Below are positions 25,653 through 34,044 of a stretch of 64,000 nucleotides of DNA, one piece after another. This stretch comes from Streptomyces sp. NBC_00247 (lineage in GTDB: Bacteria; Actinomycetota; Actinomycetes; Streptomycetales; Streptomycetaceae). The translations under genes were made by a program, and so were the position numbers. Position 1 is the first letter of the stretch; every line of letters starts with the position of its first letter. Under the pieces are notes generated by a model. The model was not told where the DNA came from, searched no databases, and worked only from the letters and a program-made list of their open reading frames with translations. The stretch lies in assembly GCF_036188265.1 (NCBI RefSeq), contig NZ_CP108093.1, forward strand, positions 5,414,001 to 5,478,000, read 5' to 3'.

Positions 25653-25967
25653 CCGGTCCTCCTCGGCCCTTCACGCACGGGCCCGCGCCGTCGAACGGCC
25701 TGGCCCACCCCGATTGCGGACGCCCCTCCGGAAGCCCCGGAGTGCGTCACCCACCGCATTCTTGTTGCCGTTACCGCTTCGTGTCACTCGCGCGTGGACA
25801 ACCGGGGCCGATATGTCGGGTGTTGTCGATATTCGGATGCCGGTACGAGCTCCGGCGGGGGCGGGACCGGGTGGCCGGCGGCGGTCGGACGGGACCGGCG
25901 AAGAGCTGGTGGGGAAGGGGGTGGCCGACGGCGGAGGCCCGCGGGAGGGGCCGGCGGCGGCTCGCGG
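25653..25967. other. Intergenic region upstream of moxR
   Basis: About 315 bases with no gene. It includes an AT-richer patch at about 25755-25840, where the moxR promoter probably lies, and an imperfect dyad (CCGATAT...ATATTCGG, about 25808-25832). I could not place -10/-35 boxes with confidence. Confidence 0.4.
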
Positions 25968-26014
25968 CGGCGGGCCCGCGGACCGCCGGGACGGTCCGGC
26001 TCGCGGGCCCGCCG
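25968..26014 (-). terminator. Terminator after carbonic anhydrase gene
   Basis: A 13-bp perfect outer stem (CGGCGGGCCCGCG, 25968-25980, with 26002-26014) encloses an inner GACCG/CGGTC hairpin. It lies 11 bases past the stop on the minus strand. Confidence 0.8.
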
Positions 26015-26024
26015 AGCGGGAGGG

Positions 26025-26588
26025 TCAGGAGGCCGGGGAGATCTCGCGCAGCAGACCGGTCGTGACGTCGAAGACGAAGCCCCGGACGTCGTCGGTGTGC
26101 GGAAGGAACGGTGAGGTGCGGACCCGCTGGATCGACTGGCGCACGTCCTGGTCGACGTCGGAGAAGGACTCCACGGCCCACACCGGCCGCTGGCCGACCT
26201 CCAGCTCCAGCTCGTGGCGGAAGTCCTCCGTCAGCGATTCGAGACCGCAGGTGGTGTGGTGGATCAGTATGACGCTGCGGGTGCCCAGCGCCCGCTGGCT
26301 GATGGTGAGCGACCGGATCACGTCGTCGGTGACCACACCGCCCGCGTTGCGGATGGTGTGGCAGTCGCCGAGTTCCAGGCCCAGCGCGGCGTGCAGGTCG
26401 ATACGTGCGTCCATGCAGGCGACCACGGCGACCTTCTGGACCGGACGGGCGTCCATGCCCGGGTCGGTGAAGGCACCCGCGTACTGGCCGTTCGCCGCCA
26501 CCAGGCGGTCCGTGACGGTGCTGCCCGTACGGGGCGCGTCCGGGGAGGCGGGGTCGGCGGCGGAGGGGGACTGTGCGGAAGTCGACAT
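26025..26588 (-). CDS. Beta-class carbonic anhydrase
   Basis: The 187-residue protein carries the beta-carbonic anhydrase zinc ligands C58, H111 and C114 and the catalytic dyad D60-R62 in ACMDARID. It interconverts CO2 and bicarbonate in the cytoplasm. The first 24 residues are Ser/Ala/Pro-rich and not part of the fold. ATG 26588 (MSTSAQS) was chosen; the frame extends 21 codons upstream without support. No SD is obvious. Confidence 0.92.
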   Translation of the reverse strand: MSTSAQSPSAADPASPDAPRTGSTVTDRLVAANGQYAGAFTDPGMDARPVQKVAVVACMDARIDLHAALGLELGDCHTIRNAGGVVTDDVIRSLTISQRALGTRSVILIHHTTCGLESLTEDFRHELELEVGQRPVWAVESFSDVDQDVRQSIQRVRTSPFLPHTDDVRGFVFDVTTGLLREISPAS

Positions 26589-27000
26589 GGCTACGACGTT
26601 AGCCGTCCCACCTGCTCGGAGCGGCCCGGGGAAAAGGACAAAGAACGTCAACGAGGCTTGTTGTGAGCTAACCCACAGGACTCACCACGGCTCCCCCGTC
26701 CGGGTGAGGACCGTGGGCCACCCGAGCGGGGCGACGCGCTGTGCGGTTCGTTGATCCGGAATCGATCGAATGGCAGGGTGGACTAAAGTGACGCGAAGTT
26801 ACCGAGCGGCCGGAAGGCCGGTCGCGTCGAGCGGGCTCCGAGCGTTCCCACCGCGTGTTCCGGTCCTTTCCGCGACCGCGGCGGTTCCAGTGGTGCTCCG
26901 CGACGCGTCGCAGTGGTCCCCGTACGCAGTCGCAGTAGTCGTTGTTCCCGTAATCCTCGGCATCCCCGGGTGCTGATCCGCTTTTCTCCGCATTTCCGAT
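26589..27000. other. Upstream region of the dcw cluster, no mraZ
   Basis: About 410 bases between the divergent carbonic anhydrase gene and the structured rsmH leader. No mraZ is present. It is less G+C-rich than its flanks around 26780-26990 and has a 12-bp palindrome (GCGACGCGTCGC, 26900-26911). Promoters for the cluster should lie here; I could not assign them. Confidence 0.5.
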
Positions 27001-27148
27001 GTCCCCGTGATGTGCGGCGAACGTGCGGCCCGGCCCTCTCCCGCTCATGGCCGGCCGGCGCCCCTTCCCCGGCGCCGGCAGGCCTCCCCTTCTGAGCGGG
27101 CGGGGACCAGACCGCACGTGCCGCCTCACGGACCTGAGCCTGAGAGGG
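27001..27148 (+). ncRNA. Structured 5' leader of the rsmH (mraW) operon
   Basis: Several exactly complementary pairs nest: 27007-27010/27126-27129 and 27014-27018/27120-27124, then 27021-27028/27112-27119, then 27040-27047/27093-27100, then the hairpin 27054-27062/27071-27079. A further 7-bp pair, 27001-27007/27101-27107, would cross the second helix. CCCTCTC at 27034-27040 is the exact complement of the SD GAGAGGG at 27142-27148. An actinobacterial 'mraW' RNA motif is known in this position; I cannot confirm that this leader matches that model. Confidence 0.6.
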
Positions 27149-27152
27149 CGCA

Positions 27153-28118
27153 TTGAGCCAGACCCGACACGTCCCGGTGATGCTCCAGCGATGCCTGGAC
27201 CTGTTGGCCCCGGCGCTGCGGAGGGAGGGCGGCACCCCACCGGTGGTCGTCGACTGCACCCTCGGACTCGGCGGACACAGCGAGGCCCTGCTCACCGCCT
27301 TCCCCGAAGTACGGCTGGTCGCGCTCGACCGGGACAAGGAGGCACTCCGGCTCTCCGGCGAGCGCCTCGCCCCGTACGGCGACCGCGCCACCCTGGTGCA
27401 CGCGGTCTACGACGAACTGCCCGAGGTGCTGGACCGGCTCGGCATCCCCAAGGTCCAGGGCGTCCTCTTCGACCTCGGCGTCTCCTCCATGCAGCTGGAC
27501 GAGGCCGACCGGGGATTCGCGTACGCCCAGGACGCGCCGCTCGACATGCGCATGGACCAGACCACCGGGATCGGCGCGGCGGAGGTCCTCAACACCTACC
27601 CGCCGGGCGAACTGGTCCGCATCCTGCGCGCGTACGGCGAGGAGAAGCAGGCCAAGCGGATCGTCTCGGCCGTCGTGCGCGAGCGCGAGAAGGAACCGTT
27701 CACCAACAGCGCGCGGCTGGTCGAACTGATCCGTGACTCCCTGCCGCAGGCCGCCAAGCGCACCGGCGGCAACCCGGCCAAGCGCACCTTCCAGGCGCTG
27801 CGCATCGAGGTGAACGGCGAACTCACGGTCCTGGAGAACGCCGTCCCCGCCGCGGTCGCGTCCCTCGCGGTCGGCGGCCGGATCGCCGTGCTGTCGTACC
27901 ACTCGCTGGAGGACCGGCTGGTCAAGCAGGTGTTCGCGGCGGGCGCCGCGAACACCGCGCCGCCGGGACTGCCCGTGGTACCCGAGAAGTACCAGCCCCG
28001 CCTGAAGCTCCTCACCCGGGGTGCGGAGCTGCCCACCGAAGAGGAGGTCGCCGAGAACCGGCGGGCCGCCCCGGCCCGGCTGCGCGGCGCCGAACGCATC
28101 CGCGAGGAGGAGCGGTGA
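27153..28118 (+). CDS. rsmH: 16S rRNA (cytosine1402-N4)-methyltransferase RsmH (MraW)
   Basis: The 321-residue protein shows the MraW signatures HVPVMLQRCLDLL, DCTLGLGGHSEALL (SAM motif), LFDLGVSSMQLDEADRGFAY, and AVLSYHSLEDRLVKQ. It N4-methylates C1402 of 16S rRNA in the decoding centre. The start is TTG, with GAGAGGG four bases before it. It opens the dcw cluster behind a structured leader and overlaps nothing upstream. The stop is followed by ftsL after 55 bases. Confidence 0.95.
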   Translation: MSQTRHVPVMLQRCLDLLAPALRREGGTPPVVVDCTLGLGGHSEALLTAFPEVRLVALDRDKEALRLSGERLAPYGDRATLVHAVYDELPEVLDRLGIPKVQGVLFDLGVSSMQLDEADRGFAYAQDAPLDMRMDQTTGIGAAEVLNTYPPGELVRILRAYGEEKQAKRIVSAVVREREKEPFTNSARLVELIRDSLPQAAKRTGGNPAKRTFQALRIEVNGELTVLENAVPAAVASLAVGGRIAVLSYHSLEDRLVKQVFAAGAANTAPPGLPVVPEKYQPRLKLLTRGAELPTEEEVAENRRAAPARLRGAERIREEER

Positions 28119-28173
28119 CCGCGGACCCGGGGCACACGCCCGCCGACGGCGCCGGGGCACTGGGGGCGGCGCG

Positions 28174-28785
28174 GTGAACGGACCGGCCGCACCGCTGAAG
28201 GGACGCGCCGCCCGGCTCGCCCGGCTGATGCCGTCGGCGCCGAGCAACGCGGCCCGTACCCCCTTCATGCTGCTGGTCGTGGTCCTCCTCGGCGGCGGGC
28301 TGATCTGTCTCCTGCTGCTGAACTCCGCGCTCAACGAGGGCTCGTTCCGCCTCAGCGAGCTGCGGAAGCAGACGACCGACCTCACCGACGAGGAGCAGGC
28401 GCTCCAGCGGGACGTGGACGGTTACTCGCAGCCCGACGCGCTGGAGCGGCGGGCCAGGGAGCTGGGCATGGTCCCCGGCGGCAGCCCCGCCTTCCTGAAC
28501 CCGGACGGCACGGTGCGGGGCGTGCCCGCCGAGGTCACCGCCGACCCGGCACCCACGCCCACCCCGTCCCCGGCGGACACCCCCGCGGCCGCCGGAGAGC
28601 CCGCCGGCGCCGAAGAGCCGGCGGCCACCGGGGAACCTCAGGCCGCCGGAGCCGGGGCGACCGCGAGCCCGTCCGCCGGAGCCTCGCCCCTCACCACGGC
28701 CGCCACCCTCGCGGACTCCACCTCCGAGGACTCCGCCACGACCGACGCCGCGACGACCACGACCCCGACGAGCCCCGGCAGGTGA
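28174..28785 (+). CDS. ftsL: Cell division protein FtsL-like
   Basis: The 203-residue bitopic protein has a short basic N-terminus, one membrane helix (about 29-50, PFMLLVVVLLGGGLICLLLL) and a leucine-rich coiled-coil (about 55-95) ending GMVPGG, as in FtsL. The last 100 residues are an Ala/Thr/Pro/Ser-rich tail not found in E. coli FtsL. It would bridge FtsI and FtsW with DivIC/FtsQ. GTG 28174 was chosen because MNGPAAPLKGRAARLARL precedes the helix; the SD (GGGGGCGG) is fair. Confidence 0.88.
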   Translation: MNGPAAPLKGRAARLARLMPSAPSNAARTPFMLLVVVLLGGGLICLLLLNSALNEGSFRLSELRKQTTDLTDEEQALQRDVDGYSQPDALERRARELGMVPGGSPAFLNPDGTVRGVPAEVTADPAPTPTPSPADTPAAAGEPAGAEEPAATGEPQAAGAGATASPSAGASPLTTAATLADSTSEDSATTDAATTTTPTSPGR

Positions 28786-28789
28786 CGCA

Positions 28790-30769
28790 GTGCCGTCCAA
28801 GGAACCGCCGCGCCGCCGTGTGCCCGGCCCCGCCCGCCCCCGAGGGGCCGCGGGCGGGACGGGACGCCCCCGGCCCGCCGCCCGCCCCGAGGCCCGCCGC
28901 CCGCGCCCCTCGTCCGGCCGGCCCGGCCGCCCGGCACCGCGCTCCCTGCGCCTCGGCAACCCGCGCCCCCGGCTGCGCCTGGTCAGCCTCGGACTGACCC
29001 TCGTCATGCTGGTGTTCGTGGCGCGGCTCCTCCAGGTCCAGGCCGTCGACGCGCACGCGTACTCGGCCAAGGCCAAGGAGAACCGCTACCTGGAGTACAC
29101 CGTCGCCGCCGAGCGCGGGGAGATCACCGACCGCAACGGGATCGCGCTGGCCACCAGCGTCGACGCGTACGACATCACCGCCGACCCGAAGATGTTCACC
29201 CCGGCCGAGAGCAAGATCTCCGACGCCCCCGAGCAGGCGGCCGCCCTGCTCGCGCCGATCCTCGGCAAGGACGCGGCCACGCTCACCGCCCAGCTGTCCA
29301 AGCCCGGGAGCCGCTACACCGTGCTCGCCCGGCGGCAGACCCCGCAGGTCTGGAAGCAGATCAAGGACCTGAAGTCGGTCCTCGCGGACAAGGCGGCCGA
29401 GAACGGCGGGAAGGGCACCAGCGCGCTCGCGGGTGTCTTCCAGGAGCCGACGACCAAGCGGGTCTATCCGAACGGCGACCTCGCCGCCGGGATACTGGGA
29501 TTCGTCAACGCCGACGGCAAGGGCGGCGGCGGTCTGGAGTCCCAGCTGAACGAGGAGCTCGCCGGCCAGGACGGGAAGATCCGGTACGCCCAGTCCGGCG
29601 GCCGCCGGGTGCCGACCGCCGGTGCCAAGGAGATCCCGGCCGTCGAAGGCACGGACGTCGAGCTGACCATCGACCGGGACATCCAGTGGGCCGCCCAGCG
29701 GGCCATCTCCGAGCAGGTCGAGGCGTCCAAGGCGGACGGCGGTTACGTCGTCGTGCAGAACACCAGGACCGGCGAGCTGCTGGCCATGGCCAACGCCCCC
29801 GGCTTCGACCCGAACGACCTCTCCACCGTCGGTGCCGGCTCGCTGGGCAACGCGGCGCTCCAGGACGTCTACGAGCCCGGCTCCACCGCCAAGGTCATGT
29901 CCATGGCCGCCGTGCTGGAGGAGGGGGCCGCCACTCCTCTCACGCACGTCACCGTGCCCAACCGGCTGCACCGCGGGGACCGGCTCTTCAAGGACGACAT
30001 CGACCACAAGACCTGGGAACTCACGCTCAACGGCGTCCTCGCCAAGTCCAGCAACATCGGCACCATCCTGGCGACCGGTCAGCTGGGCAAGACCCAGCCC
30101 GAGGCGAACAAGGTCCTCTACTCCTACCTGCGCAAGTTCGGCATCGGCCGCCCCACCGGCCTCGGCTACCCCGGCGAGTCGGCGGGCATCCTCGCCGAGC
30201 CCCAGGACTGGTCGACCTCCCAGCAGTACACGATCCCGTTCGGCCAAGGACTCTCGCTCAACGCCGTCCAGGCGGCTTCGGTCTACTCGACGATCGCCAA
30301 CGGCGGGGTACGGATCGCCCCCACGCTCGTACGCGGCACCAAGGGCGCCGACGGCCGGTACACGCAGGCGGCGAAGCCCGAGGAGACCCGGGTGGTCAGC
30401 GAGAAGACCGCCAAGGAACTCTCCACCATGCTGGAGTCCGTCGTCGGCGACGAGGAGGGCACCGGAACCAAGGCGCGCATCCCCGGCTACCGGGTGGCGG
30501 GCAAGACCGGTACCGCCAACCGGGTGGACCCGGTCAGTGGCGTGTACGACGGCTACACCGCCTCCTTCGCCGGCTTCGCGCCGGCCGACGACCCGCAGAT
30601 CACCGTCTACTGCGCGATCCAGAACCCCACCAAGGGCGACTACTTCGGCGGCCAGATCTGCGGGCCGATCTACAAGAAGGTCATGGAGTTCGCGCTGAAG
30701 ACCCTCCAGACCGAGCCGAGCGGCACCAAGTCGCCCGGCCTGCCGGTCTACTTCCAGGCGGGCGGCTGA
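28790..30769 (+). CDS. ftsI: Septal peptidoglycan transpeptidase FtsI (PBP3)
   Basis: The 659-residue class B PBP has a 60-residue Arg/Pro/Ala-rich cytoplasmic tail, a membrane helix (about 63-84), a dimerisation domain and a transpeptidase domain. The catalytic motifs are S365-T-A-K368, S420-S-N422 and K572-T-G574. It cross-links peptidoglycan at division septa, working with FtsW. The GTG start lies 4 bases after the ftsL stop. In Streptomyces FtsI is needed for sporulation septa more than for growth. Confidence 0.96.
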   Translation: MPSKEPPRRRVPGPARPRGAAGGTGRPRPAARPEARRPRPSSGRPGRPAPRSLRLGNPRPRLRLVSLGLTLVMLVFVARLLQVQAVDAHAYSAKAKENRYLEYTVAAERGEITDRNGIALATSVDAYDITADPKMFTPAESKISDAPEQAAALLAPILGKDAATLTAQLSKPGSRYTVLARRQTPQVWKQIKDLKSVLADKAAENGGKGTSALAGVFQEPTTKRVYPNGDLAAGILGFVNADGKGGGGLESQLNEELAGQDGKIRYAQSGGRRVPTAGAKEIPAVEGTDVELTIDRDIQWAAQRAISEQVEASKADGGYVVVQNTRTGELLAMANAPGFDPNDLSTVGAGSLGNAALQDVYEPGSTAKVMSMAAVLEEGAATPLTHVTVPNRLHRGDRLFKDDIDHKTWELTLNGVLAKSSNIGTILATGQLGKTQPEANKVLYSYLRKFGIGRPTGLGYPGESAGILAEPQDWSTSQQYTIPFGQGLSLNAVQAASVYSTIANGGVRIAPTLVRGTKGADGRYTQAAKPEETRVVSEKTAKELSTMLESVVGDEEGTGTKARIPGYRVAGKTGTANRVDPVSGVYDGYTASFAGFAPADDPQITVYCAIQNPTKGDYFGGQICGPIYKKVMEFALKTLQTEPSGTKSPGLPVYFQAGG

Positions 30770-30902
30770 GCCGACAGGCGGTCGCGGGACGACCGAGGCG
30801 CGCGCGTCGGGCGGACGGAGACGTTCCGGCCGCCGCGCGCCGAGGACGAGCCGCACCGCGCCGGACCAGGCCGTGGCCCCGTACGTTCCCAGGGGAGCAC
30901 CA

Positions 30903-32630
30903 GTGACAACCATCACCCCCGATCCGGGGAACCGGAACGAGAAGTTCCGCAACCCCGGCCCCTCGCTTCGCGAGAGGCCGGGTCAGCCCGGTACGCTCAC
31001 CGCCGTGCCCCACGCTGATCAGTACCGAATCACCCAGAAGGACGCGCCCGTGAACTACCCGGGAGCGCCCCGACCGGAACGGCTCCGGCCGACACCCCTC
31101 GGCGAGCCGGCGGCCCGCCTGGGCCTCGAACTGCCCACGGAGGTCGAGGTCACCGGCATCACCCACGACTCCCGGGCGGTCCGTCCCGGTGACGTGTACG
31201 CGGCTCTGCCGGGTGCCAGGCTGCACGGCGCCGACTTCGCCGCCCAAGCGGCCGGACTGGGCGCCGTCGCGGTCCTCACCGACCCCGCGGGCGCCGGCCG
31301 GGCCGCCTCCACCGGGCTGCCGGTGCTGGTCGCCGAGGACCCGCGCGCCGTCATGGGACACCTCGCCGCCGAGATCTACGACCGCCCCGGTGCCGGCCTG
31401 CTCCAGATCGGCATCACCGGGACCTCCGGCAAGACCACCACCGCGTACCTCGTCGAGGGCGGGCTGCGCCGCGCCGGCCGCTCCACCGGGCTCATCGGCA
31501 CCGTCGAGACGCGCATCGGCGACGAGCGGATCAAGTCCGAGCGCACCACCCCCGAGGCCACCGACCTGCAGGCCCTCTTCGCGGTCATGCGCGAACGCGG
31601 CGTCGACGCCGTCGCCATGGAGGTCTCCAGCCACGCACTGGTACTGGGCCGGGTCGACGGCTGCGTCTTCGACGTCGCCGTCTTCAACAACCTCAGCCCG
31701 GAACACATGGAGTTCCACTCCGGCATGGAGGACTACTTCCAGGCCAAGGCCCAGCTGTTCACCCCGGAGCGCAGCAGGCGAGGGGTCGTCAACTACGACG
31801 ACGCCTACGGCCGCAGGCTCGTCACCGAGGCCGGCGTTCCGGTCACCACCTTCTCCGCCGAGGGCCACCCCGACGCCGACTGGCGCGCCGAGGACGTCGA
31901 AGTGGGCCCGCAGGACAGCACGTTCACCGTAGTCGGCCCCGCAGGCGAGCGCATCACCGCCCGGGCGCCGCTGCCCGGCCCGTTCAACGTGGCCAACAGC
32001 CTCGCCGCGATCGTCACGCTGGCCGTCGCCGGGGTCGACCCGCAGACCGCCGCCGACGGCGTCGCGGCCGTACCCGGCGTTCCCGGCCGGCTGGAGCGGG
32101 TCGACGCGGGGCAGCCGTACCTCGCCGTCGTCGACTACGCGCACAAGACGGACGCCGTGGAATCGGTGCTCCGCTCGCTGCGCAAGGTCACCCAGGGCCG
32201 GGTGCACGTCGTGCTCGGCTGCGGCGGAGACCGCGACACCACCAAGCGGGGGCCGATGGGCGCGGCAGCCGCCCGCCTCGCCGACACCGCCGTACTGACC
32301 TCCGACAACCCCCGCTCCGAGGACCCGCTGGGGATTCTCTCCGCGATGCTCGCGGGCGCCGCCGAGGTGCCCGCGCACGAACGCGGTGACGTCCTCGTCG
32401 ACGCGGACCGCGCCGCCGCCGTCGCGGCGGCCGTCGCCCGCGCGCTTCCCGGCGACACCGTCCTCGTCGCCGGCAAGGGCCACGAGCAGGGGCAGGACGT
32501 CCACGGGGTGGTACGCCCCTTCGACGACCGCCAGGTCCTGCGCGCGGCCATCGAACGGTCCCTGGGGCGCTCCGGCGCCACCGACTCGCAAGCCCACGAA
32601 GCCCACCACGAGAACAACAGTCAGGGATGA
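30903..32630 (+). CDS. murE: UDP-MurNAc-tripeptide synthetase MurE
   Basis: The 575-residue Mur ligase has the ATP loop ITGTSGKTTTAYLVEGG, the central HxxxxH-like EVSSHALVLGRV, and the diaminopimelate-selecting DNPR motif (468-471). Streptomyces uses LL-DAP at this step. GTG 30903 follows AGGGGAG; the first 60 residues look unstructured, and a GTG at 31051 just before NYPGAPRP is an alternative start. It adds the third stem-peptide residue. Confidence 0.95.
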   Translation: MTTITPDPGNRNEKFRNPGPSLRERPGQPGTLTAVPHADQYRITQKDAPVNYPGAPRPERLRPTPLGEPAARLGLELPTEVEVTGITHDSRAVRPGDVYAALPGARLHGADFAAQAAGLGAVAVLTDPAGAGRAASTGLPVLVAEDPRAVMGHLAAEIYDRPGAGLLQIGITGTSGKTTTAYLVEGGLRRAGRSTGLIGTVETRIGDERIKSERTTPEATDLQALFAVMRERGVDAVAMEVSSHALVLGRVDGCVFDVAVFNNLSPEHMEFHSGMEDYFQAKAQLFTPERSRRGVVNYDDAYGRRLVTEAGVPVTTFSAEGHPDADWRAEDVEVGPQDSTFTVVGPAGERITARAPLPGPFNVANSLAAIVTLAVAGVDPQTAADGVAAVPGVPGRLERVDAGQPYLAVVDYAHKTDAVESVLRSLRKVTQGRVHVVLGCGGDRDTTKRGPMGAAAARLADTAVLTSDNPRSEDPLGILSAMLAGAAEVPAHERGDVLVDADRAAAVAAAVARALPGDTVLVAGKGHEQGQDVHGVVRPFDDRQVLRAAIERSLGRSGATDSQAHEAHHENNSQG

Positions 32631-32634
32631 CCAA

Positions 32635-34044
32635 GTGATCGCCCTTTCCCTCGCCGAGATCGCCGAAATCGTCGGCGGGCAGCCGCACGACATACCGGAC
32701 ACCTCGGTCGTCGTCGACGGCCCGGTCGTCATCGACTCCCGGAAGGTGGAGCGAGGCAGCCTGTTCGCCGCGTTCGTCGGTGAACAGGTCGACGGCCACG
32801 ACTACGCCACCGGAGCCGTGGCGGCCGGCGCCGCCGCGGTGCTGGCCACCCGTCCCGTCGGGGTGCCCGCGATCGTCGTCGCCGACGTCGTGGCCGCGCT
32901 CGGCTCCCTCGCCCGCCACGTCGTCGTCGACCGCCTCGGGCTGCCCGTCGTCGCCCTCACCGGCTCGGCGGGCAAGACCTCCACCAAGGACCTCATCGCC
33001 CAGCTCATGGAGCGCATGGGGCCGACCGTCTACCCGGTGGGCAACCTCAACAACGAGATCGGCCTGCCGGTCACGGCGCTCCGCGCCACCGAGGAGACCC
33101 AGCACCTCGTGCTGGAGATGGGTGCCCGCTACATCGGCGACATCCGCTACCTCACCGGACTCGTCCCGCCCCGGATCGGGCTCGTCCTCAACGTCGGCAC
33201 CGCCCACATCGGCGAGTTCGGCGGCCGGGAACAGATCGCCCAGGCCAAGGGCGAGATGGTCGAGTCGCTCCCCGAGGACGGTGTGGCCGTCCTCAACGCC
33301 GACGATCCGCTCGTGCGCGCCATGTCCTCCCGTACCAAAGCGCGGGTCCTCCTCTTCGGAGAGGCGCCCGAAGCGGACGTACGGGGAGAGAACGTACGTC
33401 TCACAGCGGACGGACACCCCGCATTCAGCCTCCACACACCCACCGGGTGCAGCGAGGTGACCATGCGCCTGTACGGTGAGCACCACGTGTCGAACGCGCT
33501 CGCCGCAGCCGCCGTCGCCCATGAGTTGGGCATGCCCGTACACGAGATCGCCGAGGCGCTCTCCGAGGCGGGCACCCTCTCCCGCTGGCGCATGGAGGTC
33601 ACCGAGCGTCCGGACGGTGTGACGGTCGTCAACGACGCCTACAACGCGAACCCCGAATCCATGAGAGCCGCACTCCGTGCGCTGGCCGCCATGGGCAGGG
33701 GCCGGCGGACCTGGGCGGTGCTCGGTCAGATGGCCGAGCTCGGTGACGAGTCGCTCTCCGAGCACGACGCGGTCGGACGGCTCGCCGTCCGGCTCAACGT
33801 CAGCAAGCTCGTCGCGGTCGGGGGAAGAGAAGCCTCCTGGCTGCAACTGGGCGCTTACAACGAGGGTTCGTGGGGTGAGGAGTCGGTGCACGTGTCCGAC
33901 GCACAGGCGGCCGTCGACCTGTTGCGCAGTGAACTGCGCCCGGGAGACGTCGTGCTGGTGAAGGCGTCCCGGTCGGTCGGCCTGGAGATGGTTGCCCAGG
34001 CGCTGCTGGAGAACTCGACCGAAGGCGAGGTCACCGGCCGATGA
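32635..34044 (+). CDS. murF: UDP-MurNAc-tripeptide:D-Ala-D-Ala ligase MurF
   Basis: The 469-residue Mur ligase has VALTGSAGKTSTKDLIAQ (ATP loop, about 102-119), NLNNEIGLP, EMGARYIGDI and VVNDAYNANPESM, all MurF-type. It adds D-Ala-D-Ala to complete the pentapeptide. The GTG start is 4 bases after the murE stop, with AGGGATGA as SD inside the end of murE. Its stop overlaps the mraY start (ATGA). Confidence 0.95.
   Translation: MIALSLAEIAEIVGGQPHDIPDTSVVVDGPVVIDSRKVERGSLFAAFVGEQVDGHDYATGAVAAGAAAVLATRPVGVPAIVVADVVAALGSLARHVVVDRLGLPVVALTGSAGKTSTKDLIAQLMERMGPTVYPVGNLNNEIGLPVTALRATEETQHLVLEMGARYIGDIRYLTGLVPPRIGLVLNVGTAHIGEFGGREQIAQAKGEMVESLPEDGVAVLNADDPLVRAMSSRTKARVLLFGEAPEADVRGENVRLTADGHPAFSLHTPTGCSEVTMRLYGEHHVSNALAAAAVAHELGMPVHEIAEALSEAGTLSRWRMEVTERPDGVTVVNDAYNANPESMRAALRALAAMGRGRRTWAVLGQMAELGDESLSEHDAVGRLAVRLNVSKLVAVGGREASWLQLGAYNEGSWGEESVHVSDAQAAVDLLRSELRPGDVVLVKASRSVGLEMVAQALLENSTEGEVTGR

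Noticed and set aside
25808..25832. Imperfect dyad near the moxR promoter region
   Set aside because: One-base asymmetry and no known regulator; kept only as a note in the gap entry.
26770..26976. Small plus-strand frame of 68 codons in the rsmH upstream region
   Set aside because: Third-position G+C is about 60 percent, far below the real genes here, and no SD precedes the ATG. Treated as non-coding.
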